A stretch of DNA of 64,000 nt from JAMXLO01 sp963696645. GTDB taxonomy: Bacteria > Pseudomonadota > Alphaproteobacteria > Acetobacterales > Acetobacteraceae. The stretch is from positions 62,001 through 126,000 of the forward strand of contig CAVOKY010000006.1 in NCBI GenBank assembly GCA_963696645.1, written 5' to 3'. Positions 17,478 through 26,252 of this stretch are shown in pieces; position 1 is the first letter of the stretch; the number at the start of each line of letters is the position of its first letter. Under the pieces are notes generated by a model. That model did not search any database. It had not been told where the DNA came from and was given only the letters and a program-made list of their open reading frames with translations. The position numbers and the translations under genes were made by a program.

Positions 17478-18001
17478 TCGTCCTCGGCTTTGGCGAATGA
17501 CGCCGGCTTCGGCGCGTGGTCCTGCGGACGACCTCGTCCAAGAGCGTCGTCGCCACGCGCGCGCAAATATACGTAGATGGCATCGATGTAGCACATGACG
17601 TTCTTGTTCTCGCCGTTGGCCGGCATCACCAGCTCCTGCGACGATGACACATCCTTCTTCCCGCCAGCGACGACTGCATAGAAATCGGTGTAGCTGAGGC
17701 GCTTCATCGAATCGATCAGCGCGGGAGCATAGGTAGATCCCACGCCGTCCGGGCCATGGCAGCGCAGGCATTCAGAGTTGTAGCGCGTGAACCCGGAGAA
17801 AGTGTACCAGTCCACCGTGCCATCCGATGTGACCTTGAACGTCGGATTGCCGTCCTTGTCGGTCCATTTGCCGTCGTCGGAGTTGACGGCGGTCGGATCG
17901 CCGGAGCCATCCGTGATGGCGTACGCTCCCACGGTCAGTGTCAGTGCCACGGCGATGCAGATGGCTGCGCGCAGAATTCGTCGCACGATTTGCGTTCCCA
18001 T
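17465..18001 (-). CDS. xoxG: XoxG: c-type cytochrome electron acceptor of XoxF
   Basis: This 178-residue periplasmic mono-haem cytochrome is of the methanol-metabolism type. The signal peptide runs to about residue 28, the haem motif CLRCH is at 78-82, and an extra cysteine lies in NVMCYIDAIYVYLRARG, a hallmark of this cytochrome family. It takes electrons from the PQQH2 of XoxF. It lies 80 bases downstream of xoxF and overlaps xoxJ, so the order xoxF-xoxG-xoxJ matches the standard lanthanide-methanol dehydrogenase operon. Confidence 0.93.
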   Translation of the reverse strand: MGTQIVRRILRAAICIAVALTLTVGAYAITDGSGDPTAVNSDDGKWTDKDGNPTFKVTSDGTVDWYTFSGFTRYNSECLRCHGPDGVGSTYAPALIDSMKRLSYTDFYAVVAGGKKDVSSSQELVMPANGENKNVMCYIDAIYVYLRARGDDALGRGRPQDHAPKPASFAKAEDECMG

Positions 18002-18081
18002 CAGTCAACGAAAACCGCGGCCGGCCTGGGCGCGTTGCCACAATGCCGGCCGCGAATTCAACCACCAGCCGAGAGCTCGGG

Positions 18082-19914
18082 TCAGCTCGGCGGCAGCGCG
18101 AACACCGTCAAGGTTCCACCCAGCGCGGTGTAGTTGTTGAGGCCGGCATAACCGCCGACGGCGCCGAGCCCGGCATGCGGATCAGTCAGCCCCGCTGCCA
18201 GCCCAATGCCGGCCCAACCGCCGACGCCAGACAGCACTGCGACGTACTGTCTGCCGTTGTGCTCATATGTCATCACGTTGCCGATGATGCCGGACGGGGT
18301 CTTGAACTTGTAAAGCTCCTTGCCGGTCTTGGCATCGACCGCCTTCAGGTAGCCCTCCAGCGTGCCATAGAACACCACGCCACCCTTGGTTGCCAGCGCA
18401 CCGGACCACACCGAGAACTGTTCCGGGTCCGACCACACGATCTTGCCCGTGCGAGCGTCCCACGCAATGAAGTTGCCCATGTCGTTGCCACCCGGTGCCG
18501 GGAACATCGCCAAGGTTGCTCCGACATAGGGCTGACCCGCCGTGTAGGATACGCGGAACGGCTCGTAGTCCATGCAGACATGGTTGGTAGGCACGTAGAA
18601 CAGCTTGGTGTCAGGCGAATAAGCCGCCGGCTGCTCGTCTTTGGACCCGAGCGCCGCCGGGCAGATGCCCTGGTAGTTCACGTCAGCGCCTCTGGAACCA
18701 GGGGCGAATTTGTCGACGACAGTCGGCCGGCCGTAGTTCGGGCTGCTCTTGTTCATGTCCACGCCGGTGGTCCAATTCACCGCCGGATCATATTTGGCTG
18801 CGACAAGCAGTTCGCCCGTCTCTCGGTTCAGCGTGTAACCGAGCCCGTTACGGTCGAAGTGCACCAGCGTGGGCACTTCACTGCCATTGATCTGCTGATC
18901 GGCCAGGATCATTTCATTGACGCCGTCGTAGTCCCACTGGTCATGCGGCGTCATCTGGTAGACCCATTTCGCCATGCCGGTATCCGGGTCGCGCGCGAAG
19001 ATCGTCATGGACCACTTATTGTCGCCCGGCCGCTGTACCGGGTTCCAGGTGGAGGGGTTGCCGGAGCCGTAATAGATCAGGTTCAGTTTCGGATCGTACG
19101 AATACCACCCCCAGGTGTCGCCACCGCCGATCTTCCACTGGTCGCCTTCCCAGGTCTTCAGGCTGGAATCGGCGCCGATCGGCTTGCCTAGCACCGTCGT
19201 CTTCTGCGGATCGACCAGCAGATCGCTGTCCGGGCCTTCGGAGTAGGCACGCCAGATCTGCTTGCCGTCGGCTATCGAGTAGGCCGTCACCCAGCCGCGT
19301 ACACCGAACTCGCCGCCCGATACGCCGACATACACCTTGTCCTTGACAACCATCGGTGCGCCTGTGCCGGTCTCACCCTTGCTGGCGTCGCCGGTCTTCA
19401 CCGACCACACCACCTGGCCGGTCTTCGCATCCAGCGCGACCAGCGTGGTATCTGCCTGGTGCAGGAAAATCTTGCCATCCGAGTAGGCAAGACCGCGGTT
19501 GACGGTGTCGCAGCACATCACCGGAATGACGTTCGGGTCCTGCTTCGGCTCATATCTCCACAGGATCTTGCCGTCGTTGTTCAGGTCGAGCGCGAACACC
19601 GTGTTAGGAAACGGTGCGTGCACATACATCACGTCGCCGATGACCAGCGGCGCACCCTCGTGCCCACGCAGGACGCCGGTCGAGAAGGTCCACGCCACCT
19701 GCAGCTTGCCGACATTCTGTGCCGTGATCTGATCGAGCTTGGAATAGCGCTGGTTGTCATAGGTGATGGTCGGCATCACCACATTGGCCGCATTCGCCTG
19801 CATCGCGACGAGGTCGCTGCCACCCGTTGTCTGCGCGGTCGCAGCCGCCATCATCAGGCCCGAAGCCAACACTGTGCTCGCCGCCAGCCAAAGTCCCGCT
19901 GAAGCACTTCGCAT
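18082..19914 (-). CDS. xoxF: XoxF: lanthanide- and PQQ-dependent methanol dehydrogenase
   Basis: This 610-residue periplasmic quinoprotein (signal about 1-27) has an eight-bladed propeller with repeated tryptophan-docking motifs. It has the vicinal disulfide Cys134-Cys135 over PQQ (PVMCCDTVN), metal ligands Glu202 and Asn286, and DYDGVNE in which Asp328 is the catalytic base and Asp330 the extra lanthanide ligand that marks XoxF as against MxaF (Ala there). It oxidises methanol, and often formaldehyde or ethanol, to pass electrons to XoxG. GGGAGG precedes the ATG. No mxaF is in the window. The divergent gene at 20205 shares the 290-base upstream region. Confidence 0.96.
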   Translation of the reverse strand: MRSASAGLWLAASTVLASGLMMAAATAQTTGGSDLVAMQANAANVVMPTITYDNQRYSKLDQITAQNVGKLQVAWTFSTGVLRGHEGAPLVIGDVMYVHAPFPNTVFALDLNNDGKILWRYEPKQDPNVIPVMCCDTVNRGLAYSDGKIFLHQADTTLVALDAKTGQVVWSVKTGDASKGETGTGAPMVVKDKVYVGVSGGEFGVRGWVTAYSIADGKQIWRAYSEGPDSDLLVDPQKTTVLGKPIGADSSLKTWEGDQWKIGGGDTWGWYSYDPKLNLIYYGSGNPSTWNPVQRPGDNKWSMTIFARDPDTGMAKWVYQMTPHDQWDYDGVNEMILADQQINGSEVPTLVHFDRNGLGYTLNRETGELLVAAKYDPAVNWTTGVDMNKSSPNYGRPTVVDKFAPGSRGADVNYQGICPAALGSKDEQPAAYSPDTKLFYVPTNHVCMDYEPFRVSYTAGQPYVGATLAMFPAPGGNDMGNFIAWDARTGKIVWSDPEQFSVWSGALATKGGVVFYGTLEGYLKAVDAKTGKELYKFKTPSGIIGNVMTYEHNGRQYVAVLSGVGGWAGIGLAAGLTDPHAGLGAVGGYAGLNNYTALGGTLTVFALPPS

Positions 19915-20204
19915 AGGTTCCTCCCGTTTCTTTTTTAGCCGAGCCGCTCGGGGGTATCACCTTCGGCAGCAGGCTGCGACGATGCGGTCTGTGCTCGTTG
20001 TGCTGAAACGGTCCCTGGCCCGTTCGCCTTGGCGCGTGCCGATGCTCCCCTGTCCGTCGACGCTATGGCACGTAGGGGGCGGCCGCAAATCACGCAATCG
20101 TGAACAACCCTCACTGGTCGGGCCGGTGCACGGCTTTCCCGATTGCGACTCTCGGTGGTAACGCCATCGAAGCGCCGCCGGATCGTCGAAGCGGAGTAAC
20201 TGTC
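19915..20204. other. Divergent control region between xoxF and the zinc hydrolase gene
   Basis: These 290 bases must carry the xoxF promoter (leftward) and the promoter of the zinc-hydrolase gene (rightward). GCGGAG sits 8 bases before the ATG at 20205. I saw no convincing sigma-70 pair or clear inverted operator. Confidence 0.35.
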
Positions 20205-21140
20205 ATGCCGGCCATGCGTGTCCTCGCGGGCCTCATTGCGATCCTGGGCAGCGGCGTAGTGCAGGCCGCACCGCACGATGCTGTGCCACTTGTCATCCAG
20301 CGCGTGGCCGACGGCGACTACGTGCATTTCGGCCAGGTCGCGCTGACAACGCCTGACAATGCCGGTGATATCGCCAATCTCGGTATCATCGTCGGGCACG
20401 ATACTGTCGCCGTGGTCGACACCGGCGGCAGCGTCAGCGTTGGGCGCCGTCTGCTGCTGGCCGTCCGCAGCGTCACCCAAAAGCCGGTACGCTACGTGAT
20501 CAACACGCACGAGCACCCGGACCATGTGTTCGGCAACGCGGCCTTCGGGTCGGGCGTGACGTTTGTCGGACACCACAACCTGCCGACTGAGTTGGCAAAG
20601 CGCGGCGACTACTATCTGCATTCATTCCGTGACCAGCTCGGCGAGGCGGCCATCGCCGAGGTCAGGATCATTCCGCCGACTTTGCTGGTCGACGGAGACA
20701 CCACGCTGGACCTCGGCGGCCGGCGGCTACGGCTAACGGCATGGACGCCCGCTGCCCATACCGCCTGTGATCTCACCGTGCTCGATGAGGCCACCGGCGT
20801 GCTGTATTCCGGCGATCTTGTGTTCCTCCAGCACGTGCCCGTCGTGGATGGCAGTCTGACGGGCTGGCTCTCGGTGTTGCCGCGTCTGGCGCAACTGCCT
20901 GCCAGGGTCGTGGTACCCGGGCACGGCCGGCTGGTGGCACCATGGCCGCAGGCACTGGATGATGAGCGCCGCTACTTCACCGTCCTGGCTGACGATACGC
21001 GCCGGCTGATCGCCGCGGGGGTGCCGCTGGCGGCTGCGGTGCCACAGATCGGCCGCTCCGAGCACGACCGTTGGCAGTTGTTCGATGACTACAATCCGCG
21101 CAACGCGACCGTGGCATTCAGCGAGCTGGAATGGCAGTAG
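20205..21140 (+). CDS. Quinoprotein relay system zinc metallohydrolase (metallo-beta-lactamase fold)
   Basis: This 311-residue exported protein (signal to about residue 20, VVQAAPHD) has the metallo-beta-lactamase fold: INTHEHPDHVFGN (HxHxDH zinc site), PAAHTACDLTVLDEATGVLYSGDLVF and VVPGHGRLVAPW. It fits the type-2 zinc hydrolases encoded with SoxYZ-like proteins and PQQ dehydrogenases. The substrate is unknown; a thioester or disulfide-linked intermediate on the SoxYZ-like carrier has been guessed from context. Start ATG at 20205 has GGAG at proper spacing; ATG at 20214 is possible. Its 3' end overlaps pqqE (opposite strand) by 23 bases. Confidence 0.88.
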   Translation: MPAMRVLAGLIAILGSGVVQAAPHDAVPLVIQRVADGDYVHFGQVALTTPDNAGDIANLGIIVGHDTVAVVDTGGSVSVGRRLLLAVRSVTQKPVRYVINTHEHPDHVFGNAAFGSGVTFVGHHNLPTELAKRGDYYLHSFRDQLGEAAIAEVRIIPPTLLVDGDTTLDLGGRRLRLTAWTPAAHTACDLTVLDEATGVLYSGDLVFLQHVPVVDGSLTGWLSVLPRLAQLPARVVVPGHGRLVAPWPQALDDERRYFTVLADDTRRLIAAGVPLAAAVPQIGRSEHDRWQLFDDYNPRNATVAFSELEWQ

Positions 21141-22254
21141 CGCCAGTACGCACGGGGCGGCCTCGATAGGCGTAGCGAATATCGGCACCTGCGGAAGCCT
21201 GATTCGCCAGTGCCAGCAAGTGCGCGTGGTGAGGCGACAGCTCACAGGCCGGATCGGTGGCGCCGGCGTCGCCAACGATGGCCAGCGCCTGGCAGCGGCA
21301 GCCGCCGAAATCAATCTCGCGCAATTCGCAGCTTCTGCACGGCTCCGCCATCCAGTCGGTGCCGCGGAACGCCTGGAACGCCGGCGACGCGATCCAGATC
21401 TCTCGCAATGCATGTTCGCGAACCGACCAGAATTTCAGGCCCGGAATGGTCTCGGCGGCATGGCATGGCAGCACGCGGCCGGATGGCGTCACGTTCAGCG
21501 AACGACGCGCCCAGCCGCCCATGCACGCCTTCGGTCGCCGGGCATAATAGTCCGGCACGACCAGGTCGATCGACAGGCGGTCGGCATAGCGCGGACGGAT
21601 CTGCTCGACATCCTGCATAGCCCGGTGGACCTGCTCGCGCGTCGGCATCAGCGCCTGACGGTTGCGAAGCGCCCACCCGTAGTACTGGGTATGTGCGATC
21701 TCTACCCGCCCGGCACCAAGGCATGCCGCCAGTTCCACCAGCGCGGTGATCCGCTCGATGTTGGCGCGGTGGATCACCGCATTGACGGTGAGTGCAAGCC
21801 CGAGTTCCACCACCGACCGCGCGAAAGCGAGCTTGCGGGCGTGTGCGCCAGCGTAGTCGGCGATGCGATCCGCGCTGTCCGCATCCACGTCCTGCACCGA
21901 GAGTTGGACGTGGTCCAGGCCCAACTCCCGCAGTTGCGCGAGACGCTTGAGGTCGAGCCCGATCGCCGACGTGATCAGGTTGGTGTACAGCCCCGCATCG
22001 TGAGCCGCGGCGGCGATATCGACAAGATCGCGGCGAGACGCGGGTTCGCCGCCGGACAAATGTACTTGCAGCACGCCCAGCGCGGCAGCCTCACGAAACA
22101 CCCGCGCCCAGGTGGCCGCGTCCAATTCATCGGCACGGTCGTCCAGCGCCAGCGGATTCGAGCAATACGGGCAGGCCAGGGGGCAGCGGTGCGTCAGCTC
22201 CGCCAACAGTCCGAGTGGCGCGGAAAGCCGGGGTTGGACGGCCGGCACGGTCAC
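21118..22254 (-). CDS. pqqE: PQQ biosynthesis radical SAM protein PqqE
   Basis: This 378-residue radical-SAM enzyme links Glu and Tyr side chains of PqqA by a C-C bond, the first PQQ-forming step. The SAM cluster motif is RCPLACPYC (Cys24, 28, 31). The SPASM-type auxiliary cluster cysteines are in KACMGGWARRS, VLPCHAAETIPGL and EPCRSCELREIDFGGCRCQA. The start is GTG at 22254, overlapping the pqqD stop (GTGA). It needs PqqD as peptide chaperone, encoded immediately upstream. It overlaps the convergent zinc hydrolase gene at its 3' end. Confidence 0.96.
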   Translation of the reverse strand: MTVPAVQPRLSAPLGLLAELTHRCPLACPYCSNPLALDDRADELDAATWARVFREAAALGVLQVHLSGGEPASRRDLVDIAAAAHDAGLYTNLITSAIGLDLKRLAQLRELGLDHVQLSVQDVDADSADRIADYAGAHARKLAFARSVVELGLALTVNAVIHRANIERITALVELAACLGAGRVEIAHTQYYGWALRNRQALMPTREQVHRAMQDVEQIRPRYADRLSIDLVVPDYYARRPKACMGGWARRSLNVTPSGRVLPCHAAETIPGLKFWSVREHALREIWIASPAFQAFRGTDWMAEPCRSCELREIDFGGCRCQALAIVGDAGATDPACELSPHHAHLLALANQASAGADIRYAYRGRPVRTGATAIPAR

Positions 22255-22538
22255 GGTACCAGCATCCGCTTCACCACGAGTTCCGCCAGCATGTCGGCCA
22301 CGTCGCCTGCGATCTCCGTGCGATCGGCGGTGAACAGGACGGCGAGTTCATCGACGATCTGATCGACAGTCCGGGTTCCGTCGCATCGGCGCAGGATTTC
22401 GCTGGCCGGCCCCTCCGTCTCGATCACCCGTTCCGGTCCGAGCAGCACCCACGCGTTGCGGGTCGTGTCGAAATGCAGCCGCACGCCGGGCGCCAGCCGA
22501 GGACGATCCGGCAAACTGGGTGACTGGTCATCAGGCAT
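22251..22538 (-). CDS. pqqD: PQQ biosynthesis peptide chaperone PqqD
   Basis: About 95 residues form the RRE-domain protein that presents PqqA to PqqE. It contains RPRLAPGVRLHFDTTRNAWVLLG in family position, VIETEGPASEILRRCDGTRTV and a C-terminal helix with DVADMLAELVVKRMLV. ATG at 22538 gives the usual family length; GTG at 22568 adds ten residues. It is separate here, not fused to PqqC, and is coupled to pqqE by GTGA. It lies 160 bases behind pqqA with a hairpin between. Confidence 0.92.
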   Translation of the reverse strand: MPDDQSPSLPDRPRLAPGVRLHFDTTRNAWVLLGPERVIETEGPASEILRRCDGTRTVDQIVDELAVLFTADRTEIAGDVADMLAELVVKRMLVP

Positions 22539-22646
22539 CGGCCGTATCCGATACGTCCGCGTTGTCACACGCGATCAGCGGTCGCCACATCACTGGCGCC
22601 ACGGCGCTCAGGTCGAGGCAGCGTGCCGGTCAATCCCGGGCAGCGT

Positions 22647-22671
22647 GGCAGACCCATGTCACGGGTCTGCC
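22647..22671. promoter_or_regulatory. Hairpin between pqqA and pqqD (probable attenuator)
   Basis: GGCAGACCC-ATGTCAC-GGGTCTGCC is a perfect 9-bp inverted repeat 28 bases after the pqqA stop on the transcribed strand. There is no T-run. Known pqq operons express pqqA far above the enzymes, and a hairpin here would allow partial termination or protect the pqqA message. The function is inferred from position. Confidence 0.55.
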
Positions 22672-22698
22672 AGAAGCGAGGACGGAAGTCGTGTCCTG

Positions 22699-22776
22699 TT
22701 ACAGCGTTCCGGGGAAATAGCCGTTGATTTCCATGCCGATGCAGATTTCGCGAAGCTTCGGGCGGGTCCAGGCCAT
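22699..22776 (-). CDS. pqqA: PQQ precursor peptide PqqA
   Basis: This 25-residue peptide beginning MAWTRPKLREICIGMEING contains the Glu16-x-x-x-Tyr20 pair from which PQQ is built. Length and sequence closely match PqqA of other proteobacteria. AGGAGA seven bases before the ATG is a strong ribosome site. It is the first gene of pqqA-pqqD-pqqE; pqqB and pqqC lie 2.5 kb away on the other strand. It is easily missed because of its size. Confidence 0.96.
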   Translation of the reverse strand: MAWTRPKLREICIGMEINGYFPGTL

Positions 22777-22974
22777 CGAATGTCTCCTCGGTTTTTATCG
22801 TTCCATACGTACGCCGTGCCGGCTCTCACGCCGGCATCGCCAGCCTAGCAGATCGGCACCGGCGGCGTCCATCTGTCGTCAATGTCTTGTGGGCGGACGG
22901 CGGGATCTGGTGATATGGTTTCCCGGCCGGCGGGGGGGGGCACGGCCCATGGGTCGCGCCGGGTGGGAGTGACC
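22777..22974. other. Divergent region between pqqA and the SoxYZ-like gene
   Basis: This carries the leftward pqqA promoter and the rightward promoter of the SoxYZ-like gene. It contains a run of nine G at 22932-22940, a poor sequence for polymerases and sequencers. GGGAG lies six bases before the ATG at 22975. Confidence 0.4.
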
Positions 22975-23806
22975 ATGCACAAACAACCAATGCGACTGAG
23001 ACTGCATCGCCGGACCTTGCTGTCCGCAGCGGCGCTCGGAGCAGTCGGCCGCCACGCCGCCGCACAGGCACCTGCCGCGGAGGACCCGTGGCCGTCGCTC
23101 GCTGCGCAGATATTCGCCGGGCGGCCGCTCCAGGATGGCGACGCGATCGTGTCGATCGATGCGCCCTATCGTGCGGAAGACGCGGCCCTGGTTCCGGTCA
23201 GCCTGCATTACCTGCAACCGGCCAACGACCAACGGCAGCTTCGCAGAATCACACTGGTGATCGACGCAGAATCCCTCCCCGCTCGCGGCGGTGTTCTCGT
23301 TGGGCCCAGCCAGTGGAATGCGCACCCTGTCCACTCGCGTCCGCGTCGACGATTACACCAACATCCACGCAGTTGCCGAATTGAGTGACGGTCAGCTCTA
23401 CGCATCCGCGCGCTTCGTGAAGGCAGCCGGCGGTTGCTCGGCGCCGGCGGCGAAGCTGGAGGCGGATTCGATCCCGCTCGGCACGATGCGGTTCCGGCAG
23501 TTCCCGCCGGAAGACGGTGTCGCACCAGGGCTGCGCGAGGCGGAACTGCTGATCCGGCATCCCAACTATACCGGAATGCAAATGGACCAGCTCACCCGGC
23601 TCTACGTGCCGGCGCATTTCGTCAACGCGGTGCGCATCTGGCAGGGCGACGACCTGCTGCTGTCCATCGAGGGCGGAATTTCGATCTCGGAGAATCCGGC
23701 ATTCCGCTTCGACTACCGGCCGAATGGCGCCGGCGCCTTCCGTGTGCAAGTCGACGACAGCGAGGGCAGCACGTTCCGACAGGAGTGGCCAGCGGCGCGC
23801 GCCTGA
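22975..23806 (+). pseudogene. Quinoprotein dehydrogenase-associated SoxYZ-like carrier protein (frameshifted)
   Basis: This is a fused SoxY-SoxZ-like periplasmic carrier found with PQQ dehydrogenases. The N-terminal signal (about 1-31) is followed by a SoxY-like part (DPWPSLAAQIFAGRPL... VPVSLHY), the SoxY swinging-arm cysteine motif FVKAAGGCSAP, and a SoxZ-like part (LIRHPNYTGMQMDQLTRLY... SISENPAFRFDY). One extra base near 23267 shifts the frame; removing it restores the family motif IDENPSPLAAVFSLG, giving about 276 residues. Both halves are otherwise intact, so a sequence error is likely, or recent inactivation. Partner of the zinc hydrolase at 20205. Confidence 0.85.
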
Positions 23807-23824
23807 CGAACACCGCTCATTGCT

Positions 23825-24181
23825 TCAGAAGCAGCGCACTTCAGCCTCGGCCTGCGCCTCATCCAGATCACGCACGATATTGTTGGTCAGCGCGCTGCGG
23901 AATTCCTCACCGAGGTACCCGCCGGCCGACCGGCGCATGCGCAACACGGTCTCGGCCTTCTCGTAGTTGTCGTAGGGCAGCACGGATGCAATGACATCGA
24001 TGGCGCATGAGCAGTGCTGCAGCGCCTCCTGGTTGTTTCCATTCGTCGCCATGCAGGCGAATACGAATTCGGCGCGAGCTGCCGTGGGATAGGCGCCGCC
24101 GCTCTCCGCACGACCCGATTGCGAGAGGGGCAGGCTGCACAGCGCCAGCAGCAGATAAACACGACGGACGGTGGGTACCAT
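23825..24181 (-). CDS. Secreted cysteine-containing protein of the methanol island, unknown function
   Basis: This 118-residue product has a signal peptide (about 1-25). Mature blocks are ARAEFVFACMATNGN, EALQHCSCAIDVIASVLPYD and a C-terminal RCF. Four cysteines, including a CSC pair, suggest disulfides or metal binding. I recall similar unnamed genes near PQQ/methanol dehydrogenase loci but no experimental role. It converges with the SoxYZ-like gene (18-base gap) and is divergent from the pentapeptide-repeat gene. Confidence 0.75.
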   Translation of the reverse strand: MVPTVRRVYLLLALCSLPLSQSGRAESGGAYPTAARAEFVFACMATNGNNQEALQHCSCAIDVIASVLPYDNYEKAETVLRMRRSAGGYLGEEFRSALTNNIVRDLDEAQAEAEVRCF

Positions 24182-24352
24182 GTCAGATCCCGCGCTCAGG
24201 TTGACTTATGCGAAGCATATTGCCCGACTGTCGCGTGGACAGCCATCCTCGCGCGGCGAAGAATGCTGTTTCCGATTGAATGTTTGCGGAATGTACGTAG
24301 CAACCACCGTGATCATCTGAACGTCCGATGTCGATATAAATGGAGGCCTTGT

Positions 24353-25150
24353 GTGCCGGGCAAACCCAGTCGCATTGCCGACGCCGTATTGGCACTCGCC
24401 ACTCTTTCGCTCGTGGTGACGCCGTCATTGGCAGCCGATCGCATGACGGCTGAACAAGTTCGGGGAATTGTGGCGACTGTTCCGGCAGGCAAGGCAGACC
24501 TGTCAGGCAGGAACATCAGCCACACCGATCTCACCGGCCTTGATCTGAGCGGTGCCAACCTGTCGGGCACGAATTTGTCGGGGAGCAACCTGCATGGTGT
24601 CAAACTGGTTGGGGCAAACCTCACAGGTGCCGACCTGAGCAATGCAGACCTTACGTTCGCCTGGATCATCCGCGCCAACTTCACCCGTGCCCGCCTCCGC
24701 GGCGCGACGTTGCAAACAGTCGTCACCTCGACCGGCATGGACAACACACTCGATCAGGCCGCCACGTTCGTGGAGGCCGATCTGTCGGACGCATCCATCA
24801 CGGTGCATTTCAGCTTCGACGATATGCGCGGGGCGAACTTCTCGCATGCCCACATGACGGTGAACATTGCGAACCAATCCATGGGTCTGCTGCGTTCGGA
24901 GTTCATGAGCGCCAATCTGGACGGCGCAAACTTCACGGGCGCCGGGCTAGGCCACGTCACTTTCCGTTTTGCCAGACTGAACGATGCACGCTTCAACGGT
25001 GCAGACCTGAGTAACGCTGATTTTACCGGCGCATATCTGACCGGTGCCGACTTCACCGGGGCGAACGTTCAAGACGCGACGTTTGAGGGTGCCACGCTGA
25101 CCGGCGTCAAAGGTCTTGCTCCAGCCGCTATCGCAGGAAGCTCCCGGTAG
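24353..25150 (+). CDS. Exported pentapeptide-repeat protein
   Basis: About 265 residues are made of a signal peptide (VLALATLSLVVTPSLAAD) and two blocks of A(D/N)LXX pentapeptide repeats (about residues 45-110 and 150-255, for example LSGANLSGTNLSGSNL), split by a segment of imperfect repeats. The fold is a right-handed quadrilateral beta-helix. The start is GTG at 24353, with GGAGG seven bases upstream; longer readings of the frame lack a signal peptide. Its position within the methanol/PQQ island and its export suggest a periplasmic structural or partner role, which is inference. Confidence 0.85.
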   Translation: MPGKPSRIADAVLALATLSLVVTPSLAADRMTAEQVRGIVATVPAGKADLSGRNISHTDLTGLDLSGANLSGTNLSGSNLHGVKLVGANLTGADLSNADLTFAWIIRANFTRARLRGATLQTVVTSTGMDNTLDQAATFVEADLSDASITVHFSFDDMRGANFSHAHMTVNIANQSMGLLRSEFMSANLDGANFTGAGLGHVTFRFARLNDARFNGADLSNADFTGAYLTGADFTGANVQDATFEGATLTGVKGLAPAAIAGSSR

Positions 25151-25325
25151 GGCAGGTTCGTGGCGTACGAGCGAGAACCTTGCAACCGCTGTCATTTGCC
25201 CTGCCGACCCGTGCCTTGACCCCGCATCGGTCGTGCCGATAGGCTTTCAATTGCAACGCGTCGGGTGACGAAACCAGCGCGTACGCCTGTGCTGAACCGG
25301 GGGAAACGCAGCCAACCGCGGGGTC

Positions 25326-26252
25326 ATGTCCATGCAAGCGCTCATTCTTGGCGCGGCTGCAGGCGGCGGCTTTCCGCAATGGAATTCGAACGCCATCGCC
25401 TGCCAGCGGGCCCGCTCCGGCGACCCACATGCCAGGCCGCGCACGCAGGCTTCGATCGCCGTCAGTGCCGATGGCGATTGGTGGTTTCTGTTCAACGCAT
25501 CGCCGGATCTGCGCCAGCAGATCGAGGCAGCGCCCTGCCTGCACCCGCGTCAGGGCTTGCGATCGTCGCCAATCGCGGGCGTCGTTCTAACCGGGGGGGA
25601 TGTGGATGCGATCGCCGGGCTGCTGACATTGCGCGAGCGCCATCCGTTCACAATCTACGGCACGGCACGAATGCACGAAGTACTGGGTGCGAATCCGATC
25701 TTCGAGGTGCTGGCACGCGATGTGGTCACGCGGCAGAACGTTGCAGTCGGCACTCCGATCATGTTGGCACGACCGGATGGTTCGCCCAGCGGCCTTTCGG
25801 TGGAATTGTTCCCGGTCCCTGGCAAGGTACCGCTCTATCTTGAGGACGCTGCGGTGGCACCGTCCATTGTCGAGGGTGAGGAGACCGTCGGCGCGGCGAT
25901 CAACGACGGGCATCGTCGCTTGCTGTTCATTCCGGGCTGCGCGGGAATGACCGGCGCACTCGTGCAGCGCCTGCAAGGTGCGGACGTCGTGTTGTTTGAC
26001 GGCACGTTATGGACGGATGACGAGATGTTGCGCGCAGGCATCGGCGGCAAGACCGGATTGCGCATGGGTCACATGAGCGTCAGCGGACCGAATGGCACGC
26101 TCGCCGCCTTCAAGGGGATCAATGTGCGGCGCAAGGTCCTGCTGCACATCAACAACTCCAACCCGATCCTGCTGGATGATTCGCCTGAGCGATCCGAGGT
26201 GGAAGTCGCAGGTTGGGAAGTGGCATACGACGGAATGGAGATCCAGTTATGA
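25326..26252 (+). CDS. pqqB: PQQ biosynthesis protein PqqB
   Basis: This 308-residue metallo-beta-lactamase-fold iron hydroxylase acts on the Glu-Tyr precursor in PQQ synthesis. It opens with LGAAAGGGFPQWNSNAIAC, including the CxxC-like start region, and has GVVLTGGDVDAIAGLLTLRE (atypical metal loop of PqqB), LFIPGCAGMTGALV, LFDGTLWTDDEM and the end HINNSNPILL. Length matches the family. ATG at 25326 or 25332. The stop overlaps pqqC as ATGA. Confidence 0.96.
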   Translation: MSMQALILGAAAGGGFPQWNSNAIACQRARSGDPHARPRTQASIAVSADGDWWFLFNASPDLRQQIEAAPCLHPRQGLRSSPIAGVVLTGGDVDAIAGLLTLRERHPFTIYGTARMHEVLGANPIFEVLARDVVTRQNVAVGTPIMLARPDGSPSGLSVELFPVPGKVPLYLEDAAVAPSIVEGEETVGAAINDGHRRLLFIPGCAGMTGALVQRLQGADVVLFDGTLWTDDEMLRAGIGGKTGLRMGHMSVSGPNGTLAAFKGINVRRKVLLHINNSNPILLDDSPERSEVEVAGWEVAYDGMEIQL

